Below, in pieces: positions 1-6,700 of a stretch of DNA of 7,305 nt. The DNA is from Bacillota bacterium (GTDB taxonomy: Bacteria; Bacillota; UBA4882; UBA8346): positions 1 through 7,305 of the forward strand of contig JANQHU010000294.1 in NCBI GenBank assembly GCA_028282485.1. Reading direction: 5' to 3'. Below the pieces are notes generated by a model. It worked only from the letters and a program-made list of their open reading frames with translations, did no database searches and was not told where the DNA came from. Within the stretch, counting starts at the first letter, position 1; each line of letters begins with the position of its first letter. The position numbers and the translations under genes are program-made.

Positions 1-41
1 AAATTATCAATTCCCTGCAGGACTTGTTTTTGATGAGCCAT
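1..41 (-). CDS. N-terminal fragment of an unidentified leftward gene, cut by the window edge
   Basis: Read on the minus strand, an ATG at 41-39 opens a frame that runs off the left edge and encodes MAHQKQVLQGIDN. A good Shine-Dalgarno sequence (AAAGGAG, 58-52) lies 10 nt upstream, which is why I chose this start. A second in-frame ATG at 77-75 would add twelve residues (MAIDYYQRRISE), but it has no ribosome binding site. Thirteen residues are too few to name a family. The gene is divergent from the beta-barrel gene at 277 and would share the intergenic region 42-276 with it. Confidence 0.5.
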   Translation of the reverse strand, partial: MAHQKQVLQGIDN

Positions 42-91
42 CTCCGAGATTCTCCTTTGGTAATAATCAATAGCCATTTATAAAAGTTTCT

Positions 92-120
92 AAGACAACC
101 AAATCATTATACTTTATAAT
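92..120 (+). promoter_or_regulatory. candidate upstream promoter for the first beta-barrel gene
   Basis: AAGACA (92-97) and TATAAT (115-120) are separated by 17 bp, a 4/6 plus 6/6 match to the sigma-70/sigma-A consensus. Transcription starting near 127 would give a leader of about 150 nt that contains the hairpin at 142-174. The equivalent region before the second copy (912-940) is only a weak match, so the element is not clearly conserved. Confidence 0.3.
106..111 (-). promoter_or_regulatory. candidate -10 box for the leftward partial gene
   Basis: The minus strand reads TATAAT here, 65 nt upstream of the ATG at 41. The matching -35 position (134-129, GTGTTA) is a poor match, so this rests on the -10 hexamer alone in a very AT-rich stretch. 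Confidence 0.2.
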
Positions 121-141
121 ATTTATCATAACACATTTTAA

Positions 142-180
142 CCGAAAAAAACGATCAAGTTAGCTTCTTTCAGGCCTTTT
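142..180 (+). terminator. terminator- or attenuator-like hairpin upstream of the first beta-barrel gene
   Basis: CCGAAA (142-147) pairs with TTTCAGG (168-174), with A172 bulged. Further A-T and C-G pairs continue inward with two mismatches, and CCTTTT follows. It is homologous in position and sequence to the much stronger hairpin at 964-997 before the second copy. No rightward gene lies upstream within the window, so it is either a leader attenuator, a relic of the duplication, or the terminator of something no longer there. Confidence 0.35.
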
Positions 181-200
181 CTACCAAATATTTTTCCTTC

Positions 201-220
201 TTTACTATAATTTTGGAATG
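201..220 (+). promoter_or_regulatory. conserved -10-like block (TATAAT) before the first beta-barrel gene
   Basis: TATAAT at 206-211 lies in a block (TTTACTATAATTTTGGAATG) that is identical before the second copy (1023-1042), while the surrounding intergenic sequence has diverged more. No convincing -35 hexamer sits 16-18 bp upstream. Initiation near 218 would give a leader of about 60 nt. The block also forms the left arm of an inverted repeat that ends at the ribosome binding site. Confidence 0.45.
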
Positions 221-263
221 AAATCCTGGCTAATTGCATATTAATAAGAGGACCAAAATTATA
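206..263 (+). repeat. 11-bp inverted repeat linking the -10-like box to the ribosome binding site (copy 1)
   Basis: TATAATTTTGG (206-216) is the exact reverse complement of CCAAAATTATA (253-263), with a 36-nt spacer. The left arm contains the whole TATAAT box, and the right arm runs into the first base of AAGGAGGA. It could be an operator dyad in DNA, or an RNA stem flanking the Shine-Dalgarno sequence if transcription begins further upstream. The same arrangement, with one mismatch, precedes the second copy. Confidence 0.5.
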
Positions 264-270
264 AGGAGGA
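263..270 (+). promoter_or_regulatory. ribosome binding site fixing a GTG start (copy 1)
   Basis: AAGGAGGA lies 6 nt before the GTG at 277. This near-perfect Shine-Dalgarno sequence, together with the signal peptide that begins directly at that codon, fixes the non-ATG start. Confidence 0.85.
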
Positions 271-276
271 ATCTTT

Positions 277-867
277 GTGAAAAAATCGTTAGTTGGCTTA
301 CTAATTACCCTGTTACTGATTGGAATTACCGGAACTACCGCCTTGGGCTATACTTTGTCTAGTAAACTGGCGGTGCAAGCTGATGGCAAATACCATATGG
401 ACCAACCGACACTCTATACGGATCTGGATGGCTATAGTGATAATGGTATTTTTATTAGCAGTGATCTTTTAGTTGATGTCAGAGATAATTTAAAAATAGG
501 GGGCGGAATTGGCTTCTCTTCATTAAATCGGTTTCATGATATTATTCCCGAGCTCAAAGTCGGCCATATCCCTCTTTATTTTGCCGCTCGTTACGAGATC
601 CCCACGGAAAACGGGCATGAATTTTATCTCGTCGGAAAACTGGGCTACAGCTTCTTATTAGTAGACAGTGATACTAAAGATGATTATGACCCGACCGGTG
701 GCCTTTATTACGAATTAGGTGGCGGCTTAACTTTTGGGGAAGTCTTCTTTGTGGAAACTACCTACTCCGCTAATTGGGGCAGCTTGAAAGATAAATCTTT
801 CGGTAATGAAACTTCTGTTAAAACTTCGGCAGTTAATCTCGGCATCGGAGTTAATCTCGAGCTTTAA
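277..867 (+). CDS. small outer-membrane beta-barrel-like protein, paralogue 1
   Basis: A 196-residue secreted protein. It starts at GTG, supported by the ribosome binding site at 263-270. Residues 1-24 form a typical Sec signal peptide: Lys2-Lys3, a Leu/Ile-rich core, then TGTTALG, with probable cleavage near residue 24 before YTLSSK. The mature part has short alternating polar/hydrophobic and Gly-rich segments typical of beta strands (LKIGGGIGFSSL, YLVGKLGYSFLL, GLYYELGGGLTF, SAVNLGIGVNLEL), separated by Asp-rich loops. The size and pattern resemble small 8-strand barrels of the OmpX/OmpW/opacity type. The C-terminus ends in Leu rather than the Phe usual in proteobacterial porins. I infer an outer-membrane location and cannot assign a substrate. 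It has its own terminator (891-926) and is about 80% identical to its neighbour at 1098 outside the loops (hand count, about 125 of 156 aligned residues). Confidence 0.8.
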   Translation: MKKSLVGLLITLLLIGITGTTALGYTLSSKLAVQADGKYHMDQPTLYTDLDGYSDNGIFISSDLLVDVRDNLKIGGGIGFSSLNRFHDIIPELKVGHIPLYFAARYEIPTENGHEFYLVGKLGYSFLLVDSDTKDDYDPTGGLYYELGGGLTFGEVFFVETTYSANWGSLKDKSFGNETSVKTSAVNLGIGVNLEL

Positions 868-890
868 AAAAATACTATTTTAATTAATGA

Positions 891-926
891 GGTTGGTGGA
901 ATTATAATAATTTTACCAACCTTTTT
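891..926 (+). terminator. Rho-independent terminator of paralogue 1
   Basis: The left arm 891-904 (GGTTGGTGGAATTA) pairs with 908-921 (TAATTTTACCAACC) along 14 bp, including two G-U pairs, around a TAA loop. Five T follow. It lies 23 nt after the stop codon and is homologous to the terminator at 1760-1796. Confidence 0.85.
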
Positions 927-963
927 AATAATGATATATCGCCTAATTAGAGTGATTTATCAA

Positions 964-1003
964 CCCGAAAAAAACTACCAAGTTAGTTCTTTTCGGGTCT
1001 TTT
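964..1003 (+). terminator. strong terminator-like hairpin between the paralogues, upstream of the second promoter
   Basis: CCCGAAAAAAACT (964-976) pairs with AGTTCTTTTCGGG (985-997) over 13 positions with a single A/C mismatch, closing an 8-nt loop. TCTTTT follows. It is a second terminator after paralogue 1 or a leader attenuator for paralogue 2. A weaker homologue sits at 142-180 upstream of paralogue 1, where it has no rightward gene to terminate. Confidence 0.65.
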
Positions 1004-1022
1004 CTATAAAACTTTTTCCTTG

Positions 1023-1042
1023 TTTACTATAATTTTGGAATG
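1023..1042 (+). promoter_or_regulatory. conserved -10-like block (TATAAT) before the second beta-barrel gene
   Basis: TATAAT at 1028-1033 sits in a 20-bp block identical to 201-220. As in copy 1, no good -35 hexamer is present at the usual distance, so a promoter here would depend on the -10 region or an activator. Confidence 0.45.
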
Positions 1043-1084
1043 AAATTCTAGCTAATGGCATATTAATAAAAGACCAAAATTTTA
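1028..1084 (+). repeat. inverted repeat linking the -10-like box to the ribosome binding site (copy 2)
   Basis: TATAATTTTGG (1028-1038) is complementary to CCAAAATTTTA (1074-1084) at 10 of 11 positions. The layout is as in copy 1: the left arm holds the TATAAT box and the right arm touches the Shine-Dalgarno sequence, with a 35-nt spacer. Confidence 0.45.
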
Positions 1085-1091
1085 AGGAGGA
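1084..1091 (+). promoter_or_regulatory. ribosome binding site fixing a GTG start (copy 2)
   Basis: AAGGAGGA ends 6 nt before the GTG at 1098, with the same spacing and context (AATCTTTGTG) as in copy 1, and so supports the GTG start. Confidence 0.85.
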
Positions 1092-1097
1092 ATCTTT

Positions 1098-1736
1098 GTG
1101 AAAAAATTGTTAGTTGGTTTACTGATTACAATATTACTACTTGGAATCACCGGAACTACTGCCTACGGCTGTTATACTTTATCCGGCAAACTGGCGGCGC
1201 AAGCTAATAGTAAATACCATATTCCAAATGTCAATGATCTGGACTATGCTAGCGATCTTAACGGTAATATTGATAATGGTATTTTTATTAGCGGCGATCT
1301 TTTAGTTGATGTCAAAGATAATTTAAAATTAGGAGGCGGAATTGGTTTTTCCTCATTAAATCGGCTTCAAGATCTTGATGATAATTCTTTTCTCAAGTTG
1401 GGCCATATCCCTATTTACATGACGGCTCGCTATGAGATTCCTCTGGAAAACGGCCCTCAATTTTATCTCATCGGAAAAATAGGCTATAGCTTCTTATTAG
1501 CCAACATTGAATCTATCGACAATATCGATATAGATAATATTGACTTAAAAGGTGGTCTTTATTACGAAATTGGCGCCGGCTTAACTTTTAGAGAAATCTT
1601 CTTCGTGGAATCAACCTTCTCGGCTAATTGGGGGAGTTTAACAAATAACTCTTCTATGCGTAGCACCTCCGCTAGGACTGTAGAAGTAAAAACTTCCGCC
1701 ATTAATCTCGGTTTTGGAGTAAATCTGGATCTCTAA
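1098..1736 (+). CDS. small outer-membrane beta-barrel-like protein, paralogue 2
   Basis: A 212-residue secreted protein and clear paralogue of the gene at 277. Residues 1-24 are a Sec signal peptide (Lys2-Lys3, hydrophobic core, TGTTAYG). An extra Cys25 follows that paralogue 1 lacks; the preceding AYG is a poor lipobox, so lipoprotein processing is unlikely. The strand-like segments are conserved (LKLGGGIGFSSLNR, FYLIGKIGYSFLL, GGLYYEIGAGLTF, SAINLGFGVNLDL). The 16 extra residues fall in presumed loops: near 44-57, near 92-98, an Ile/Asp/Asn repeat at 140-149, and near 183-196. This places variation in exposed loops and conservation in the barrel. An outer-membrane location is inferred and the function is unknown. 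It ends 87 nt from the convergent kinase gene, with a terminator between. Confidence 0.8.
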   Translation: MKKLLVGLLITILLLGITGTTAYGCYTLSGKLAAQANSKYHIPNVNDLDYASDLNGNIDNGIFISGDLLVDVKDNLKLGGGIGFSSLNRLQDLDDNSFLKLGHIPIYMTARYEIPLENGPQFYLIGKIGYSFLLANIESIDNIDIDNIDLKGGLYYEIGAGLTFREIFFVESTFSANWGSLTNNSSMRSTSARTVEVKTSAINLGFGVNLDL

Positions 1737-1759
1737 AAAAATACTAAGTTTTCTTTAAT

Positions 1760-1796
1760 GGTTGGTAGAATTATCTGTGATTCTATCAGCCTTTTT
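1760..1796 (+). terminator. Rho-independent terminator of paralogue 2
   Basis: The arm 1760-1773 pairs with 1778-1791 along 14 positions, all Watson-Crick or G-U, around the loop TCTG. Five T follow. It is homologous to 891-926 and has substitutions that keep the pairing. The minus strand lacks an adjacent T tract, so it is at best a weak terminator for the convergent kinase gene. Confidence 0.8.
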
Positions 1797-1823
1797 AAAT
1801 TTTTCCACAAATCTATGCTTTTC

Positions 1824-4800
1824 TTATAATGAAACCTCCGTTTCTACTCGGTTTCGCCCCTTCTCCTTAGCAAGATATAAAGCATTATACGCATTTTTTA
1901 ATAATGCCAAACGTTGTTCATCCCCCGATTCGGTTACGCCAATACTTACTGTAATCCTTAAGCTTATTTCCCGTCTATCCAATTCAATTTTAATACTATT
2001 TTCAGCTACCGCTTTTCGCAGTTTTTCGGCAAAATTTTTGGCTCCGTTTAGATTTGTTTCCGTTAACACTACCACAAACTCTTCGCCGCCATAGCGGGCC
2101 AGCAGATCGCTTTTTCGCGCTAGCTTCTTCATTACTTGGGCCGTTTTTTTTAAAACTAGATCTCCTACATCATGACCATAAGTATCATTAACTTTTTTAA
2201 AATAATCGATATCAATCAGCAAAATACTTAAAGGTTTCTTATATCTCTGGGCTTGATCAATACTTTTTATCAAAAAATTATCTAAAAAGGCTCTATTATA
2301 GATCCCGGTCAAGCCATCAATGACTGCCTGGCGGTACAATCTGGCGTTTTCAATAGAAACTCCGGCATGACTGCCTAAAATATTTAGTATTTCTAAATCA
2401 CCGTCGTTAAATAGGCCCTTAACCATTCGATTATCTAAATAAATAATCCCGATTACTTCTCTTTTTACTAAAATGGGAACACATAAAACTGAGTTTAATT
2501 CTTCCTTCAGCGCCCTGGCCATCGCAGCCAGAGTTGCATCTTGAGCTCCATCTTTAATAATTAAGGGTTTTTGCTTTGCTACCACCTGGGCAATTATTTG
2601 GCCACTAACACTAACTTTGAAATTATCAAAATCTTCTTTAGAGGCATTTTTAACAACCTTAAGCTCCAGTTCAGCAGGGTTTTCCTCTCCATATAATAAT
2701 AATACCCCGCGCTCTGCTCCCATCAGCTCCACTGCTTTTTCAATAATGCCATTTAAAAGCTCATTTAAATCCAAAATAGAACTGAGATAACTACTTACCG
2801 TTAATAAGGCCATCATTTTCCGATCCAAGGTCAATCGATCATTTCTAGTAATTACTTTTTCTTGTTCTTCAGTATATCCCAACAACTTTAAACATTTAAT
2901 GTAATATTTTTCGGCTCCAATTTTTTTGAAATTATGATAGGCTTCTTCCAAATATAGTTGTGCTTTCTCGGGACGATGCATATCATTTAGAAAAATACCA
3001 TACTCATAACAACTAACCGCGAACTCATACTTCCTATTAGCTAATCTAGTTTGCTCCATACTCATTAAAAAATATGCTTCGGCCTGCCGTTCTTTTTTTA
3101 ACAAAGCATAATACTTAGCTGCTGCTCTTAAGATAGCGCCATAATGGTTTTGCCATGGTTTTGTCTTTCTTAATCCTTCTTCACAAATAGTTTTAATGCG
3201 TCGTAATTCTTTTTGATTATTTTTATAACCAAAGGGTAAAATTTCTTTTTGAAAACGCGCAATATAGACCTCAACCAGATAGGAATACAAAAATATGATA
3301 TGATCCGGAATAAAAGAAAAAGTATCATATAATTTTTTGGCTGCTTCTAAATGTCTCACTGCCTCAGTAAAATTACCCTTTTCATACTCTAATATTCCGG
3401 TGAAAATATGAGCATTGCAATTCATAAACCATATTTCTTTATCATTACTGATCTTTAGAACTTTTTCTAATAATTCTCCTTTTTCCATAAAACCTTTTAA
3501 TTCACCGGAACCTAAAGCAACATTGATACCACTGGAGCAAAAACCATAGTCATCCTCAATTCGTTCACTGATCTCTAAATATTTTTCAAAATAAGGAATA
3601 CCTCTTTGATAATTACCCACATAACGATAACAGTGGCCTATTCCATTTAAAACCATTCCGGTTTCCCACAAATCTCCTATTAATTCGTATTTTTTTCTAG
3701 ATTCTTCAAAATAATCGAGACTCTGATCATGCTCTCCCCTCCAGAGATAACAAAAACCCAACCATTGATAACATTGCGCCTGACCCCATTCATCCTCCAA
3801 CTCTTGACGTAACTCTAAGGCTTTATGATGGTATTTGATAGATCTCTTAAAAAAGGGAATAGCCATACATAAAGCAGCATAACAACTAAGACTGAGACCT
3901 AATTCCACCGATTTGTCCAGGCGGCTTTCCGCTAAATTGAGCATTCTCAAGGTATTGCAAACAAATTTCTTTAAATCGCTGAGAATATAAACCCAATTTA
4001 AAGTCACGTAAAATCCAATTATTTCTTTATCTTCCGGCCTAATTTGGTTTTTTATTTTTTCAACAAATATCTGGGGAAAGAGACTGTGGAGGAGATGAAT
4101 AAGCAAATTCAGAAACAAATTAAATAGCACCCGCCAATTCTTTTGGGGTACTTTTTCCCCTAATAACTCTAATCCTTTAATTAAGTTGATTTCGCAATGA
4201 ACCCAATCCCCTTTTTTAAACCAAGCCATTCCCATAATTTTATACAACTTCGCTTTATCCCGCTCTCTGATGCCGTCTTTTAATGAGAGAATCTCTGCTG
4301 CAATGGCAATAACTTTCTCGTTTTCACCAATTACCAAATAAATTTCCACCAAGCCTTCACAGGCTTCAAGCCATAAGGAACTATGCTTTAATCCGTTATT
4401 TTCTAATATTTCAAGAGCAGTTTGATAATACCGAATACTCTCTTCATTAGCATAAGAAGCTTTGGCTTTTAAAGCTGCCGGTATTAAGTATTCTAAGGCT
4501 TTGTCATGATTGGCCGCATTTAAATAATGCCGAACTAGATCAAATAATACTTTTTCTTTGTGATCCTTATTTAATTCTTCCAAAGCCCTGGCAATCCGGC
4601 CATTAATTACTTGGCGCTCCTCTTGACTCCTTTTTGAAAAAAAAGCTTCTCGAATTCGGTCGTGTACAAAGGCAAACTCGCCCCGTTCTTTTCCCTGTTC
4701 GATCAATTGTAACCTAATGGCTTCATCTATTAACGCGACTATGCCGTCTTTAGTAGCATTTACTAAATTAAATAAAAGTTCGATCTGAAATACTCTTCCG

Positions 4801-6665
4801 ATTACTGCTCCAAGGCACATGATCTGGGTTAAATCTTCGGTTAAACCATCTATTCTTTTTAAAATTATTTCCACTAAACTTTTGGAGATGGCAATATTTT
4901 TAATCCGGGTTAAATCTTCTTCCCAAAAACCTTCTCGCCAAACCAGCCCTTGCTCCTCAATCAGTTCTCGGATCACATTAATAATAAAAAAAGGATTACC
5001 TTCGGTTAAATTATTTATATAAGCAATCATTTCATTGCTAAGTCCCTCTTTAGAACCCAAAGCATTATTTATTAATTCTTTTACTTCACTGTTTTCAAAG
5101 GGCAATAGTCTAATTTCCTCATTAAAGGCTCCTTTCTTTCGAAATTCCTGAATATATCTCTGCAACAGATGATCCGGATACAGCTCTTTGTGACGATAAG
5201 TCCCAATAACGACTAAGTTTGTTTTCGGTAACCGATAAGTTATCTGGGTCAACAAGCTCAAACTGCCATCATCCATCCACTGCATGTCATCTAAAAAAAG
5301 TACCAGAGGAGTATCCTCCCTGGAGAGGTGACAAAAGAACTCGGCTAATACCATTAAAACCCGTTGATTTTCTCGTTCCAAATCTAGCGGAACTAACTTT
5401 TTCACCCTGCCCAGAATAGTTTCGATTTTCGAATTAAATTTAATTAAAATTTCTCCTAATTCTCCGACAACTGCTTTTAGTCTCTTTTTTTCGTTATTTT
5501 GATTTTCTTGATCCATTTTTTCAAAATTATTAACATATATATTGGCGATCTCTTGAAAAGCTTGATAGGGCGCCCTATTTTCTTGATCAAGAAACCTTCC
5601 TTCCAAAAAAAGGCCCTTTTGTTGATAAACATAATTTCTCACTTGATAGGCTAAAGCGCTTTTACCCATACCGGCCTCTCCTGAAATCAAACCGATTCCG
5701 CCCAGACTCTTGGTGGCATTATTAATCAAGGCCTTGATTCGTCCCAGTTCCCATTCCCGGCCCACAAATTTAGAACGATAAGTAAGTTTTGGAGGTTTAT
5801 CCTTCTCTCCCAGATTAAAGAACTGCTCCCCTCTTTGAATTTTTTCCAGATCAAATAACAATCCCTTGGCACTTTGATAACGTAAATCAGGATCTTTATG
5901 AAGCAATTTCATAATAACCTTTTCTAAAATCTCCGTTACTAAGGGATTGCTTGGGGTTATCAGGGGCGGTGCAACAGCTATATGGTGATAAATCAGCTTA
6001 TTAACTTCTTGAATCTCAAAAGGCAATTTTCCGGTCAGAAGTTGATAAAAGATAATACCCAAAGAATACAAATCGCTACGTTCGTCAAAGTGTTTATGGG
6101 AAATTCCGGTGGCTTCCGGAGACATATAGCCAAAAATACTAATCACATCTTCTTTTTGTAATTCGCGCAATTCCATAATAAAGGCTACTCCAAAATCCCC
6201 AAGCTTTAAAGAATATTTTTCTTTGCTTTGGCATATAAAAATATTGGACGGTTTTAAATCCCGATGCCAAATTTCTCGGCCATGAGCATAAATTAACCCC
6301 TCTAACAACTGCCTCATCACTTGCAAAACTTCATCAATACTTAACTTTCCCCCCCTCTTTAAAAGCAGGGAAAAATTTTCTCCCTCTAAAAACTCCATCA
6401 CTATAAAAGGACGCTTCCCAAATTCGCCCCAATCAGATATTTTAACTAGATTAGGATGGTCAAATTTACTTACTAGCTCCATTTCTCGTTTAAACCTAAT
6501 CAGGTCTTCCACATAAGAAGAAGTAACTGGCTCTTTCATCATTTTTAGGGCCACCACAAAATTTTTTTCCAGATCTTGAGCGCGATAAACCACTCCCATT
6601 TCGCCTTCGCCAATTTTATTTAAAAGCTGATAACGATTATTAATAATTTGCGCGCTTAATTCCAT
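1824..6665 (-). CDS. giant signalling protein: Ser/Thr kinase - AAA ATPase - TPR - GAF - GGDEF diguanylate cyclase
   Basis: A 1613-residue multidomain sensor-effector. Residues 12-275 are a Hanks-type kinase with all key residues: glycine loop GEGEMG (19-24), Lys41, Glu61, HRDLKPSN (Asp136), DFG (Asp157), SPE (Glu184). Residues 300-560 are an AAA_16/STAND-like ATPase: FVGRE, Walker A GEAGMGKS (329-336), Walker B LVLFLDD (454-460), GTYR near 488. Residues 700-1265 are TPR-like helical repeats (for example 966-1035), interrupted by a hydrophobic segment at 844-867. Residues 1300-1440 are a GAF domain. Residues 1441-1608 are a GGDEF domain with Asp1485/Asp1487, GGEEF (1526-1530) and an RxxD inhibitory site (1517-1520) five residues before it. 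I infer that ligand or protein sensing controls phosphorylation and c-di-GMP synthesis. The kinase-AAA-TPR-GAF scaffold is known from large bacterial kinases that often end in a histidine kinase; here the output is a cyclase. The ATG is supported by AAGGGG (6680-6675) 9 nt upstream. The frame is unbroken. Confidence 0.93.
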   Translation of the reverse strand: MELSAQIINNRYQLLNKIGEGEMGVVYRAQDLEKNFVVALKMMKEPVTSSYVEDLIRFKREMELVSKFDHPNLVKISDWGEFGKRPFIVMEFLEGENFSLLLKRGGKLSIDEVLQVMRQLLEGLIYAHGREIWHRDLKPSNIFICQSKEKYSLKLGDFGVAFIMELRELQKEDVISIFGYMSPEATGISHKHFDERSDLYSLGIIFYQLLTGKLPFEIQEVNKLIYHHIAVAPPLITPSNPLVTEILEKVIMKLLHKDPDLRYQSAKGLLFDLEKIQRGEQFFNLGEKDKPPKLTYRSKFVGREWELGRIKALINNATKSLGGIGLISGEAGMGKSALAYQVRNYVYQQKGLFLEGRFLDQENRAPYQAFQEIANIYVNNFEKMDQENQNNEKKRLKAVVGELGEILIKFNSKIETILGRVKKLVPLDLERENQRVLMVLAEFFCHLSREDTPLVLFLDDMQWMDDGSLSLLTQITYRLPKTNLVVIGTYRHKELYPDHLLQRYIQEFRKKGAFNEEIRLLPFENSEVKELINNALGSKEGLSNEMIAYINNLTEGNPFFIINVIRELIEEQGLVWREGFWEEDLTRIKNIAISKSLVEIILKRIDGLTEDLTQIMCLGAVIGRVFQIELLFNLVNATKDGIVALIDEAIRLQLIEQGKERGEFAFVHDRIREAFFSKRSQEERQVINGRIARALEELNKDHKEKVLFDLVRHYLNAANHDKALEYLIPAALKAKASYANEESIRYYQTALEILENNGLKHSSLWLEACEGLVEIYLVIGENEKVIAIAAEILSLKDGIRERDKAKLYKIMGMAWFKKGDWVHCEINLIKGLELLGEKVPQKNWRVLFNLFLNLLIHLLHSLFPQIFVEKIKNQIRPEDKEIIGFYVTLNWVYILSDLKKFVCNTLRMLNLAESRLDKSVELGLSLSCYAALCMAIPFFKRSIKYHHKALELRQELEDEWGQAQCYQWLGFCYLWRGEHDQSLDYFEESRKKYELIGDLWETGMVLNGIGHCYRYVGNYQRGIPYFEKYLEISERIEDDYGFCSSGINVALGSGELKGFMEKGELLEKVLKISNDKEIWFMNCNAHIFTGILEYEKGNFTEAVRHLEAAKKLYDTFSFIPDHIIFLYSYLVEVYIARFQKEILPFGYKNNQKELRRIKTICEEGLRKTKPWQNHYGAILRAAAKYYALLKKERQAEAYFLMSMEQTRLANRKYEFAVSCYEYGIFLNDMHRPEKAQLYLEEAYHNFKKIGAEKYYIKCLKLLGYTEEQEKVITRNDRLTLDRKMMALLTVSSYLSSILDLNELLNGIIEKAVELMGAERGVLLLYGEENPAELELKVVKNASKEDFDNFKVSVSGQIIAQVVAKQKPLIIKDGAQDATLAAMARALKEELNSVLCVPILVKREVIGIIYLDNRMVKGLFNDGDLEILNILGSHAGVSIENARLYRQAVIDGLTGIYNRAFLDNFLIKSIDQAQRYKKPLSILLIDIDYFKKVNDTYGHDVGDLVLKKTAQVMKKLARKSDLLARYGGEEFVVVLTETNLNGAKNFAEKLRKAVAENSIKIELDRREISLRITVSIGVTESGDEQRLALLKNAYNALYLAKEKGRNRVETEVSL

Positions 6666-6700
6666 TGCGATTTTCCCCTTTTAAGGTAACTCTGGCCCGC

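Larger units (their letters stand above)
141..1796 (+). repeat. tandem duplication of a whole beta-barrel transcription unit
   Basis: Unit 1 (about 141-926) and unit 2 (about 963-1796) align through the hairpin, -10-like block, inverted repeat, ribosome binding site, gene and terminator. The offset is 821-822 nt up to the start codons and 869 nt at the terminators, because gene 2 is 48 nt longer. Noncoding parts are conserved along with the coding part, so the duplicated segment was a complete unit. Confidence 0.85.

Noticed and set aside
95..100. Possible remnant of a third terminator (ACAACC) upstream of paralogue 1, at the offset expected from a further upstream copy
   Set aside because: Only six bases match and no complementary left arm is visible, so chance is the simpler explanation.
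1161..1175. Possible lipobox with Cys25 in paralogue 2
   Set aside because: The residues before the Cys are A-Y-G, which do not fit the lipobox rule well, paralogue 1 has no Cys there, and a beta-barrel would not be expected to be lipid-anchored.
1762..2094. 110-residue rightward open frame
   Set aside because: It lies antisense to the GGDEF domain of the kinase gene, begins inside the terminator hairpin of paralogue 2, and has no ribosome binding site or recognisable protein features.
4819..5419. Two short rightward open frames (4819-5022 and 5219-5419)
   Set aside because: Both are antisense to the conserved AAA region of the kinase gene, including Walker B, and look like shadows of that coding strand.
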